Source: Argentina anserina (taxonomy: Eukaryota > Streptophyta > Magnoliopsida > Rosales > Rosaceae). From it: a stretch of 64,000 bases of DNA. The first letter of the stretch is position 1, and each line of letters opens with the position of its first letter. The stretch spans positions 18,115,395 through 18,179,394 of the forward strand of contig NC_065878.1 of NCBI RefSeq assembly GCF_933775445.1, given 5' to 3'. Of the stretch, positions 23,557-35,140 are shown piece after piece. Made by a program: the position numbers and the translations under genes. The notes under the pieces are model-generated. The model was not told where the DNA came from. It did no database searches and saw nothing but the letters and a program-made list of their open reading frames with translations.

Positions 23557-25734
23557 GATTCAAATTTTGTTTACACAATTGGTAACAATCAATATCAAGT
23601 GCCTACACCTCTACACACAGTCTACTAGTTCTTTTCATAGGTAATATTAGCTTCATACGAAAAAACAACCTCATAGTAAGAATATGATTTCTTCAAAATG
23701 ATGAAATTTACTTCAGTAAACTTTAAACATTTATTGCAGAGGAATTTGTACGGAAGACAAACATATCAATCATGCGGTGCGCACATCCAATTATATTTCT
23801 CCACTCATCAATTGTAATTCAACTCGCATTATTATTTCTTGTCAAATATTTCAGAAAACCTAACTATTACCTCTACCCAGTGTGACGAGTGCCTTGACAA
23901 ACAAGGGGAGGGTAATTATATGATTTGTGATTTTGACTCAATTAAATAGTGCGGTATGTCGGTGGAGTGCATTTGATGTCCCCATATTTGAGTGTAAAGG
24001 CCCTTTTTCGTAAATGCCAAAATGATAAACCGGCTCTTCGAAGCTGATGTCGGTAGAAGCCAACAATACTCAAAGATATTTGCAATAATAATCTTATGTG
24101 AAGCCAAAGCTATCTTGATTTTGCAAGTTATAGGAACTTGGTTTTCATTTAGACGGGAAGATGATATTTTGCTTGCTTTGAACGACACCTATGATCTGCC
24201 TTTATTTGCAGAAGCAAATGTATGATCATTAACTTCGTTTTCAGGCTTAGAGCCAAGGACATGTGTCACTAATTGAAATACGATAGTATGTGGTTGGCAC
24301 AAAGTTTTCAACTCTAATATACGAGATGTGAGAATTCGATTCAGATATTCCTCATTGTGTTTGTCTTGATCTAAATGAAGTAATTGGGTTATTAAACGAA
24401 ATTTTGATGCTTAAGATATACAAAGGTGTATGCATGCATATTGTTTTAGTAGAGGGATGAATAAGCTTAGCTGATAGATATAGTTTGCTTGCAAATTGAT
24501 TTACTAGCTTCCACATCCTCTAGATCTTGAGCTATAGGGTTTGTACAATTATACTATTCAAAAGTGAGCATAACCTATAGTCTCACAACTTCCATTTTCA
24601 TAATGACTAGAACTACTTATAACTAATAGCATAAACCAAATCTCAAAGTCATATAATGTTTCATGAATACCGAATACGTATGTCTCATCTTTTGGCTCTT
24701 CGGTCTTAACCCCTCTACTCCGTACATAGCTTGATGACCCGGGGCCGTATGCATATAAGCAGATTTCGTTTGAAAATCCTTGACATCATGATCCCTCATT
24801 ATTGGCACAACTAGCTATAGCCGAAATAGTTTTGATCCTCCCCACCTTAATCCTACACAAGCCCTGCACATATATGTTTGCTTATAAATCATTATATGTC
24901 CCCTTGTATTTTGCGTTTTCATTAATGACAACGCTGCCGTTCACTCATTTCATTTTTGAAGTTTTCATGTTGAGTAAAACATCGAATATACGTTTCTTCA
25001 ACCAAAATACTACTTTCTTTAGTTAAATTATGTATGGTAGTCTTATATTGTTTGTCTAACATAACAATATAAGACATGACCGATCAAGCTTTACTACTAT
25101 TAATTGTCCATTTAACATCTATCAATCCAACATAACATGACCGATCAAACTTTGTTGTTTGTCCATTTAACATCTCTCAATCCAACATAACATGACCGAT
25201 CAAGCTTTGTTGTTTGTCCATTTAACATCTCTCATTCCAACATAACATAACCGATCAAATTTTTTTACATACTCGTAAGTATGAAATTTTGAGTTCGACT
25301 CTTAATAATGCGAACATAAATGAAGCCAAACAAAATTCTCTACTTAAAAAACCAAAGTAAAAGAAAAAAATGGAGGACGCACAAAAAAACAAGGCAGAAG
25401 TCACAAACGAGTTAGCCCAATTTTTATGTTTTCTTTCCCGAGAAAAACAACAGAGGAATTTCTACAAGTGGTAAAGCTTCCCTCTCGAACTCTCCACCCG
25501 AATCAGAACGACCCACCCTTTCTCCGGTGGCTTTAACAGAGAACCAGAACAAGAAGCCTCAGAAAATCTAACACAGAGAGCCAAAAGTACCTTCCTCCCA
25601 AACCAGTCATAATTTAAACTACCGAAGATGAATTAGAAGAAGAAGCCCACGCCTTTGTTGGGTAGTAGAAGTAGAACTAGTACCACACACATCAATCACA
25701 CACACAAGAAAGCAAAAAAAAAAAACCTGAAAGC
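23557..25734. other. Gene-free region upstream of PGP synthase
   Basis: It is AT-rich, with only short open frames of no recognisable family. A short tandem repeat lies at 25078-25260. The last about 200 bp (CT- and CA-rich) are the likely leader of the PGP synthase gene. Confidence 0.5.
25078..25260. repeat. 55-61-bp tandem repeat
   Basis: GACCGATCAA or a close variant recurs at 25078, 25139, 25194 and 25249, giving spacings of 61, 55 and 55 bp. Each unit also carries TTTGTTGTTTGTCCATTTAA or a variant, then CATCTCTCAATCCAACATAA. The array lies about 0.5 kb upstream of the PGP synthase start. Confidence 0.88.
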
Positions 25735-28111
25735 ATGTCAGCCCTTGTGCTCAAAATGACCACAGCAACCTCTCCTATAAAACCCCTCCCCCAAAATCTC
25801 CTCCTTCCCAATTGGGTCCGCCCTCTCTCTCATCTCTCTCGCTCCTCCTCCTCCTCCACACCCACCCCACACCACCCCATAACAACCTCATCAACCCCTC
25901 AACTCCAAATCCGCAATCGCAATCCCAACTGGTGGAGGATTCCACCCTCAACTTTCCTACACCATCACCACCACCACCACTTTGGGCCCAGATTCCGCGG
26001 CCCAAGTAAATGCCTCCCCATATCTTCTGCCTCACCTGCTAGTGGGAGCTCCGAGAATCAAGGAGAGGAGGTTTCTGGGGTTATGGCCGATATGGGCTCC
26101 CTGAATCATAAAGGTCATGATTGGTTCGACGGACGATTGCACCCTGACAAATCAGACGGATTGCTTTCTTCTAATCACAACCAATCATCATCGCCGCCGC
26201 CGCCTCATCAGTCGTCCAAATTGCTCACCTTGCCCACCATTCTCACCCTCGGCCGCGTCGCCGCCGTGCCTCTCCTCATCAGCAGTATGTCTCCAGCACA
26301 CATTAATCTCATTAACAAGTTGTTTTGTTTGATTGTGTTTGCGTCTGCCGATGTGGTTTTTGTTTGGATCAGGTAGACTTTTAGGTCCTGTGAATTTGGA
26401 GTAGTTAGGCTTGTTTGTTTTGCTCCAATAAAGCTGGAGCAGACTTACTGTTCTTGCATTACAATTGGGGGCTGAATTCTGATTAGGTTCGCGTGATGTC
26501 TTTGAATTTGATATGGCTAAAGTGGTGTTTTTTTCCACTCTGGTTTTTGTAGCTTTCTATGTGGATAGTTGGTTGGGGAAAACGGCTACGACGAGTATAT
26601 TCATCATTGCAGCTATTACTGATTGGCTTGATGGCTATCTTGCTCGCAAGGTTAGCTTTGATTTTCTTTATCTTAACTCTGAAAGACTGTCTTTTTAGTT
26701 CTGGAAGTTCTGAAGACGGAGACTTTTCATAAAGTTTGGGTTTGAATTATCTGATTAGTGTTGTTATATTTCAGATGAGGTTAGGATCTGCCTTTGGTGC
26801 TTTTTTGGATCCGGTAGCTGATAAGGTAGTGCCTCTCTTATGTCAAGTAAAAAGTAAACACTTTCATTGTCAATATAAGCTAGTTGAAAGACAAAGACTG
26901 GCCTTTTGTTGTTACTACTATTCTTTTTTACTGTTCTAAATTTGATTATGATTCTCGCCATATACAGCTCATGGTTGCAGCCACACTGGTTTTATTGTGC
27001 TCCAGACCTCAAGATGTTAATGCATTTGGGCAAGTGCCATGGCTGCTGGTTGTTCCTTCAATTGCCATAATAGGTAGAGAGGTATTATATCAATTTACTT
27101 GTCTACTGTATTTCCTCAATTTTGAATTCATCTACTCGGGGCTTGTTTTTCTTGTAAATTTTACTTGTGAACTTAAAAACTGACATTTAACTGGTATAAT
27201 TTGTTGAAATAAGGTTTTATTGTAATTTGGTACTAGGAAGTTTGATTTAGTAGAAGATAATCTAACAGTATTTAACATAACAATGTTGAGCCTCATCTAC
27301 ATGGTGGAAATTTTAATGCATCTTTCCAAGAGTGAGGCTTATACGGTCAAAAATCAAACTGCAGCTTATATATGGTTTTGTATCAAGTTTAGTTGACTGT
27401 GACAGTTCTGCCTGGAAGTCCTTGTTGTCCTAAATTTTTTGTTGACCAAGTCTTAGGCTTCATCTGAGATCAGTTGGTCTATGTTGACTCCAATCCAATG
27501 AGTTGTTACCATATCAGTTGCTGTTTCTCTCCCCACCTCTCTTGCTTGCATTCTGCTGCTCTGATCCTTAATTTTCTGAGTTCTGTTGACTTTAATCAGT
27601 CCGCATTTTCTTTTCAGATAACCATGTCTGCAGTTAGAGAATGGGCTGCTTCTCAAAACACCAAGCTTTTAGAGGTTTGTTCCATTCCCTGGTCGTCTCT
27701 ATACAACTATATTCTATTTTCAATATTAGAGAAGCGTTTTGTTGCAAGGAACCACTTGTATGATAACTTCTTTTACAGGCTGTTGCTGTAAATAACTTGG
27801 GAAAGTGGAAAACAGCCACACAGATGATTGCGCTAACTATCCTCTTGGCGACCCGAGACAGCAGGTACATTGTCTGCTTTTTCTTGGCTCTTTGGGGGTA
27901 TTCTTATATCAGTGCTGATGAGAGATATCATTATGCAACAAACTGTTGGATCATTTTTTTAGTTTCTGACCCCTTTGCTTCTTGCTGCAGTCTTGGAGGG
28001 TCAGAGTTTGTAGTAGCTTCTGGGGTTGTTCTGCTTTATATCTCAGCATGGCTTGCTGTATGGTCATTAGCTGTGTATATGAGCAAGATATGGAAAGTAC
28101 TGCTGAGGTAG
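25735..28111 (+). CDS. PGP1: CDP-diacylglycerol-glycerol-3-phosphate 3-phosphatidyltransferase (PGP synthase)
   Basis: Seven exons (25735-26284, 26553-26650, 26775-26825, 26968-27081, 27618-27674, 27779-27864, 27991-28111) join to 358 residues. The enzyme makes phosphatidylglycerol phosphate from CDP-diacylglycerol and glycerol-3-phosphate, the committed step to phosphatidylglycerol in plastids and mitochondria. The CDP-alcohol phosphatidyltransferase motif is perfect across the exon 2-3 junction: D210-G211-x2-A214-R215-x8-G224-x3-D228-x3-D232. Hydrophobic membrane segments follow (VPWLLVVPSIAIIG and the C-terminal region). Residues 1-160 form a long Ser/Pro-rich, acid-poor presequence with a run of seven His near residue 80, which fits an organelle transit peptide. 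Similarity begins at LTLPTILTLGRVAAVP. Which of the PGP1/PGPS2 paralogues it matches is not decided. Confidence 0.94.
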
Positions 28112-28978
28112 CCTCGAGGCTGCTGCTCTATCTTTAGGGGATATACATATGATTTGAGCAATCACTGTGAAGAATTACTTGTCAGAGCTCTGTACATGAA
28201 CCCAGTGATGATCATTATTGCACATTGGAGCAGCAATTTGCTGCTAGTTGATGGAGGAGGATAATATTATTGCTAAAGTAACTGCAGTGTTGAGTAAATT
28301 CCATATTTCGGGGTGGGTAGTATCATTATGTTTAAATGGCTACCCACAACGCTTATATTCTCACTGCTGTCAGGTTGGTCTTTTTTGGGATTATATTCGG
28401 GATACAGATGTTGAAACAAGTTTTCCTCACATTACATAGTTTGGTTCAATTCTTTTATCTCCCATAAATGCTGGTTCTTGAAGCCGAGATGAGGCTGGGG
28501 GATGCATCATTAATTCATTTGCTGCTGAAGTTTGGTGTTGGAGATGGTTTATGCTGAAGTGTAAACCAGAATTACCTATGTTTAAAGAAAAGAGCTGTTG
28601 AAGCAACTCTTAATTGTATACCTCATCTTAGAGAACATGTTCAATTTCTTTCAAGCTCTCGTACATATTTCTACCCAACTATTCTCAATAATATCAATGT
28701 ATCCATAACACCTGTGCAATCAAGCGTTTGGTAGCAAACTAGCAAACCATCTTTTGAAGCACAAAATCTTGTTTTCTTGGGTAAGTTTCCATGTCTTCAG
28801 AAATTACTGGCTTCTGAAATTGAATATAGTAAGTAGCTACTTTTCCAGTCACTTGTACAAAGCATTAGAAAGAATTAGTTACTACTGTCTGAAACAATCA
28901 CAAAAGTGAGAAACCAAAGGAAATCCTATAAAGTTATAAATCCCAGTTTTAGCTAGATCACCAACTTTTCAACTGCCT
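28112..28978. other. Intergenic region between PGP synthase and the GSTL pair
   Basis: The two flanking genes converge here, so both 3' UTRs lie in this stretch. No further gene or repeat was recognised. Confidence 0.5.
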
Positions 28979-31785
28979 TTAGTGACTTTCATGATTTGGT
29001 TCATCATGCATAAAGCAAAATCTATTTGAAGCAAACTTTTCCATTGATTTGCAGACCTGAGCCTGCACAACCATGAAATAATTTGAGAACTGGCAACATC
29101 TCTGAATTTGACTTCCTAAATTGCAGTAGAGAAAAGTTACCGGAAAGCGGCACTTGTAGATTTCAACATGCACTTTAGGATCACGGCGGGTTCTATTGTA
29201 AGCATCGTTTTGGTCCATCTCCTACAACATTGATGTAGTCACATGAGTATGCTGCACACATTCATGTCTTAGAATTCAGGGCTAATCCTCAACTCAAAGC
29301 ACATGTACCTCAATCCATGCTGCCAGTTTAGGCCTGCCTGCAGTTATGTCTAATTTCTTCACATCCAATGCAAAAGGCTGAAATCTCTCAACGAATGGAG
29401 CATAAGCTATATCCACCTGAAAGAGAAGAACAAAGTTTGAAACATTTGAACCGATGAGCAACTTCCATCAGTTGAGTACACAGGTTTGATATTACATTGT
29501 CAAACTCAACACATACAAGAACTAAATCATTAAGAATAAAATATTGGTCACTCACAGTTTTACAAACTCGACAGTTTACTCCTTTAAGTTTCAATTTTAA
29601 CTGATCACTTCTTATACTTTTCAAATTCGAGCAGTTTGGTCATTCCGTCATCTTCCATCCAATTTGGGTGTTAAATGCATCCAATTTATGTTTGTCCAAA
29701 AAACAACTTAACACTCAAAATTGGATGGAAAGATGATGGAATGATCAGATTGCTCGAATTTGGAAAGATAAAAAGTGATCAGTCGAAATTGAAACTTGAA
29801 GAAGTAAACTGTCGAATTTGTGATAGTTTGAGGAGTGACTAGTATTTTGTTCAATCATTAATTAGCAGAAAGTAGATTGTTGGTGGCTTGGTGCCATATT
29901 ACCCGACTAAATCGGCCGAGAAAGAAAGGTCCATCTTCAAATTTGGTTAGAGCAGTTTCAATATAGTCAAATGTAGCACCTGCTTTAAGCACACCAACAG
30001 GTTTACATTAGCTCATATGCAACTTAAAAACACCATCAAAAGAAGCAAGTGCTTAACGCTGAACTCACCGGCATCTGCCTCAGTTCCATCTCCTTTAAAA
30101 AAATGAAAACACAGAAGTGTTGAAGAAGTCGGTGTAGGAAAACAAATCTTCTGCAAATTCTCTCTTTGCAGGATCCTATATTTACAGATTTTAATTTGTT
30201 ATATCAAGAGATGTCTTATATGAGCAAAGGTATTTAATATTTACAACTCTTACATCAGGGAACAGTGAAGGCCCTTCAAAATTGCTGTTGATATACTTGA
30301 TCAAATCAAGACTCTCTAGTATGATTTTGTTATTGTGTTCCAATGATGGAACCTGCATTCAGATCCCACATCAGCAGACAGCAGTTACTTAACCTCAGAG
30401 GATAGAGCTTATTCTAGATACACTAACCAACTCTAGCTTCTTAGTTCTTACTATACCATTCTGATACTGATCTAGTGCAACTTAGTACCAAAATTAGTGA
30501 GGTATCTATAAGCTCCACACCAAGGCCATATTTGGATATTAACTGAAATTATTGAATGCTGTTGTCTCCATTGCAACTTTTTCTATATAATAGGGTTTGT
30601 TTTTTGCTACATCTTGTAACTACTAACTTAGGCTTCAGAGGATGAACAATTCAACAACCTATGCATTCAAATGAAGCAAAAAAACATATGTAAAATCTTT
30701 CACAATTAATCAAATGCAGCTACATAGCTTTTCAGAATATCTCACCTTGTTAGTAGAGTTCACTTTTTCTTTGTACCAAGAAGGCCTGTCTAGCAGATCA
30801 AGAGGAACTAATTTTATCTTCTTCTCCAATTCTTGTATTTTCCACATACAAGCAAGCATTTTAAAAAATTTCCAGAAGAAAACAAACACAAACATCAAGT
30901 TTGGTTACTCAGAGAAGCATTCGTTATTTGCAAAACCAAAAAGCACAAAGATTACATAGTTCATTTCTCCTCAGAATTCTAAGCAAACCTTTCACTCTTT
31001 CAGTAGGTAAATCAGAACAAGAGATCAAATTCAATTAGTACCAGATTATTATGTGATTAAGAAACAACCTTACAGTTCCGGACAATCCATGCGCGCTGAG
31101 CAAATGAGCATGTGTAAGATACATACAACCTTGAACAACATAAAAAACCCAACATTTCCGATAGTTAGATACTTAGGTTCACACAAACAATTCCATATAA
31201 TAAGACCTACGGCAATTTACATAAAACAGACACATTAACTACACGAACTTGCACACTGCAAAACAGAGCAAAAACAAACGCAACTTGATAATATAGTTGG
31301 CTGCAGTCTGCACCTACCTTGTTTTCCCATCAAAGAGTGTAGGTGGGACTGAGCTGGAAGTAAGAGCTGGTGGAAGAACCTCTTGCAGACTTTTCACAAA
31401 GCAAACAAAATCAAAATTCGATTATAAGATGCACAGATTCTTTAGAAATGTAACAACTTTTAGTTACTGGCGGTTAGATAAAAAGAAGTTAGAATAGTTT
31501 TAATGCTTGTGTGAGATCACACTTCCATAGAAAGCAAACAGTAACATGAGACTAGTGACATTACCCAGTTGCCACTATTGCGGAGACTGAAGGCCTGGTT
31601 TTCTCTCCAAAAGAAGCTTGGACACGAAGATTCTGATGACATAGTATAGTGGTGTTTGGAAAATTGGCTGTCAGTGATTTCTTGGGGAGTGAAAAAGAGA
31701 CTGAATCTGAAGAGTGATGCCAGGAAGTTTGAGGTGATGAAGAAGGAAGAACAGTGCCTCTGAAACTCACTTTCAAAGTAATCAT
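28979..31785 (-). pseudogene. Lambda-class glutathione S-transferase, copy 1 (probably disabled)
   Basis: Ten exon-like blocks align with copy 2 at 32391-34618: 31785-31565, 31389-31318, 31129-31069, 30832-30746, 30352-30254, 30175-30069, 29979-29903, 29416-29309, 29221-29141 and 29062-28979. GSTLs are small redox thiol-transferases. The first block encodes a plastid-type transit peptide. The active-site region reads YTCSFAQRAW, keeping the Cys, then LVPLDLLDRPSWYKEKV and GPFFLGRF. There are two lesions. The acceptor of block 4 reads ACAA where copy 2 has ACAG. Block 6 is 107 nt against 106 because of one extra T in a T run, which gives an early TAA after VFSFF. A MITE sits in intron 7. Skipping to an AG 9 nt further would rescue the first lesion in frame, but not the second. 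Confidence 0.8.
29534..29852. mobile_element. Palindromic MITE, Mutator-like, with 9-bp target duplication
   Basis: The 319-bp element folds back on itself over nearly its whole length. The left arm starts GAATAAAATATTGGTCAC (29535) and the right arm reads GTGACTAGTATTTTGTTC (29852), which is its near inverse; the matching continues inward through ATTCGAGCA and CATCCAATTT. It is flanked by a perfect direct repeat AATCATTAA at 29525-29533 and 29853-29861. A 9-bp duplication is the usual mark of Mutator-like transposition. It carries no coding sequence and lies in intron 7 of the disabled GSTL copy. Confidence 0.88.
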
Positions 31786-32390
31786 CCCCCCCAAAAAAAA
31801 AAGTATTAGGTACTTTCAGATTGCAGTCATTGCACCATGTTAACCTTTACCTAAGTGGTCAAACTAACAAGCTGAGAAATTTGCACAGTATGTCAACTAG
31901 AAGTGGTTGGAGTGATCATTTGCAACAAGTTTGCTTCACTGAGCATGCAATTTTGAGTCATGTGATTGACTGAAAATGAGCAACCATGGAGTAATGGACA
32001 TGATGTCTCGGAAAATTTTGGACTAATTACCGGCTGAGAATGGTGATTTGAGACCTTTGTATGTAACATTTTAATCCGCAGAGCTTGCTCTATTGCTACA
32101 TTGAATTCGCACTTTAGCAGAGCTAACATTATTGCTAGAATTAATAAACCATAAGGAATATGTAGGGGGAATTGAGAGTTCTAGAAAAATGGTTTAACAA
32201 TGTAAGTTCAGAATTTGATATACATATATTAACTTGCAGATACAAGGAATATGCAATGGGTTGGCTACATGATGGTTCACCATATTATTATTAGTACTTA
32301 ACAGTGGCATACAAAGATATGAGAAATTGGAAGCCAAGTTTTGAACATCTGCAGCAACCCTTCCAACTTGTTTCCTCACATCAGCACATC
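31786..32390. other. Spacer between the two GSTL copies
   Basis: About 600 bp of AT-rich DNA should hold the promoter of copy 1 and the 3' UTR of copy 2. No other feature was recognised. Confidence 0.5.
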
Positions 32391-34618
32391 TCAGGGCTGA
32401 GCCTGCATAATCAATGCATTTAGGACTTTACTATAATTATGGCAGCAAGTTATCTAGAACTCACTTCCAAAAATGCAGCAAGAAGAAACTAACCGAAAAG
32501 CGTTTCTTGTAGCTTTGAACGAGCTCTTTGGGATCACGTCGGGTTTTATTGAAACCAACATTTCTGTTCATCTCCTACAAAATTGATGTATAGTCTCATG
32601 AGTAGTCTTTTCAGTGAAATCGAGACCTTATGTATTGCACATAGCATATACTATTGAGGGACTATATGTTTGGGATTTAGGCAATTGTGTGAAGAAAGGT
32701 CACTCAAATAGTTAAATCATATTGTACCTCAATCCATGCTGCTAGTTTAGGTCTCCCTGCAGTGATGTCATACTTCTTCACATCCAATGCAAAATGCTGA
32801 AATCTATCAATGAATGGTGCATACGCGATGTCCGCCTGAAATATAAGAACAAACTTGAGACTTTCCAAATGATTGAGCAATTTTCATAAGTTCAGTAGTC
32901 AGGTTATGATTGCCTTTAAGGCTTAAGACAAAGAACCAAAACGTACAGTTATTGGAAGAAAGCATATAGCTGCATATTACCAGACTGAATTGGCTGAGAA
33001 AGAAAGGTCCATCTTCAAATTTGGAAAGAGCAGTTTCAATATAGTCAAATGCAGAACCTGACATTATAGAGCACGACCAGTAAGGTTTTGGGTAAAAACA
33101 ACCAGTAAGGTTTCCATAATTATTTTCAATGAATAACAATAAAAGAATAAAATGGTCAATGGTCAACTCACCAGCAGCTACCTCAGTTCCTTCTCCTTTG
33201 AAAAACGAAAACACAGATTTGCTGAAGGAGTCGGTGTAGGTAAACAACTCTTCTGCAAACTCTCTCTTTGCTGGATCCTACATTTACAGATTACAAGCAT
33301 TGGTATGCTAAAGAGCAGTCAAATATTATGTAAAAAAGTATCCTCAAATCTTACATCAGGGAACAGTGAAGGCCCTTCAAAGTTACTGTCGATGAATTTA
33401 ATCAAATCAAGACTCTCTCCTTTGACTTCGTTATTGTGTTCCAGTGAGGGCACCTGCATTGAAATTCCACCAGCAATTAGAGTTGATCGGCATATCAATT
33501 AGAGCTTAGTCATAGGTTTGAAGCTCCATTTCTCTCTCTAAGGTTTCTGATACAAGTTTGCTGTTCTTCACTCTTACATTATAGACTATAGAGCACAACC
33601 AGTAAGGTTTCCATAGATGATCCATGAATTATGCAGAAGTTAGTTGCATTTTTAATATGATATTATTCATCATGGTTTTGTTGAAAAAATAAATCACCTT
33701 GTTAGGAGGGTAAACTTTCTCCTTGTACCAAGAAGACCTATCCTGCAGATCAATAGGAACCAATTCTATGGTTTCCTCCAATCCCTGTTCTCAACAAACA
33801 TAAACGGTTAATCGGATGCCATCCCCGTGGCATAAGCAAGAACACTAACACTGTAAGACATACTCACAATCCAGTTTTGTTGTTCACTCATAAAGATTTT
33901 AAGATTTTTTATGTGATTGAACAAACAAGGACTGTATTCATGATTTGCAAAGCCAAAAGTACAAAGACACAAAATTTCTCTGTTACTACTCAAAAGGTAA
34001 TTCAGAAAAAGCGATTAAATTCAAGCGTAACCAGACTGTCAAGTGATCAAGAAACAACCTAGCAGATCCGGGTAATCCATGCACGCTGTGCATATGGGCA
34101 TATGTAAGAAATATACAACCTTCAACAACATAAAACCCCCCCCAACATTTCCAACAGTTAGATTCACCTAAACCCAAAAACTACAATTGACATAAAAGCA
34201 AGCACATTGGCTACAACTACTTCAGCACTACAAATGCTAGTAATCAATACCAACCTTGTTTTCCCATCGAAGATTGAAGGTGGGTCTGAGGCAGAAGTAA
34301 GAGCCGGTGGAAGAACCTCTTGCACACTAGTCACACACAACAAAACCAAAGTAAGATGCATTAACAATGTCAAAATTTTAGCAATTGGGGTTGGAAAAGA
34401 AAGGAACTTTGGAGAATTGTAACATACCCAGTTCCCATTGTTGCAAAGACTGAAGCTCTGACCGTCTTTGCTTGAAGTCGAAGCTTAAATGGACGTAGTA
34501 TGCTGGTGTTTGGGAATTTGGCTACATACAATGAATCTAATAAATTGGGTGGTGGAAACTTCAGAGGTGAGAGAGCAGAGGCAGCGCGGCCGGAGCTGAC
34601 ATTCAAAGTGATTGTCAT
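32391..34618 (-). pseudogene. Lambda-class glutathione S-transferase, copy 2, with an in-frame stop in exon 3
   Basis: Ten exons read 34618-34428, 34326-34255, 34119-34059, 33784-33698, 33453-33355, 33277-33172, 33057-32981, 32835-32728, 32574-32494 and 32402-32391. Splice borders are all GT...AG and phases agree, giving 297 codons. The enzyme would be a plastid-targeted GSTL: a transit peptide, then FDGKT, the redox motif YICPYAQRAW with its catalytic Cys, LVPIDLQDRSSWYKEKV, PSLEHNNEV and GPFFLSQFSL. The last codon of exon 3 (34061-34059) is TAG where copy 1 has AAG, so the chain would stop just after the Cys motif. A gene predictor may instead call a shortened model. If exon 9 reads through, the end is at 32461 instead of 32391. 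Function is therefore doubtful unless the stop is an assembly error. Confidence 0.75.
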
Positions 34619-35140
34619 TTTCAGTTTGGAATTTGGAAAGGTTGTTATTATGTGTACAGACTTTCTCAGAACAGGAAATTCAGGGTGAGAAAGAAGACCA
34701 GCTGATTCACAAGTTGGCTGATTTTACATTTTATCTTCTTTATATATAAGAGTGAAGCTCAAGCATTGAAGTAGAACACTATCATCCACACATTTTGCAT
34801 TCAAAGACATGTTCTCCATTATTGTCAAGGCAAATGAGTAGCCAAATTATTCAAGTTCTGAAGTTATTCTCATTTCTCTAGGCACTCACTCTATTCTCTA
34901 TACTGAAATCTCGTGGCATTGTGCAAATTTAAGAAATAAAAGAATTTGGGAAGCATATGGCTATACATCAGTAGAGGAAGAAAAAGAAAAACCAAAAGAA
35001 CCCAAAAACCTGCCTTTAACCTCTCCTCTCTGTAAAGAAAACAAACCCTCTCCTCTTTGTAACAAAAAACATACAGCTCGTTTCTTGGTACAATGAAGAA
35101 AACAAGGGGTTTGCGTGATAGATGACTAGAACCTCCTAAT
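34619..35140. other. Spacer between GSTL copy 2 and PP2C
   Basis: This contains the upstream region of GSTL copy 2 and the 3' UTR of the PP2C gene. A TATA-like TTTATATATAAGAG lies at about 34738-34752, but it reads best on the plus strand. No gene is supported. Confidence 0.4.

Noticed and set aside
25775..26538. Minus-strand open frames opposite PGP synthase exon 1
   Set aside because: Gly/Arg-rich shadows of the Ser/Pro-rich transit peptide region.
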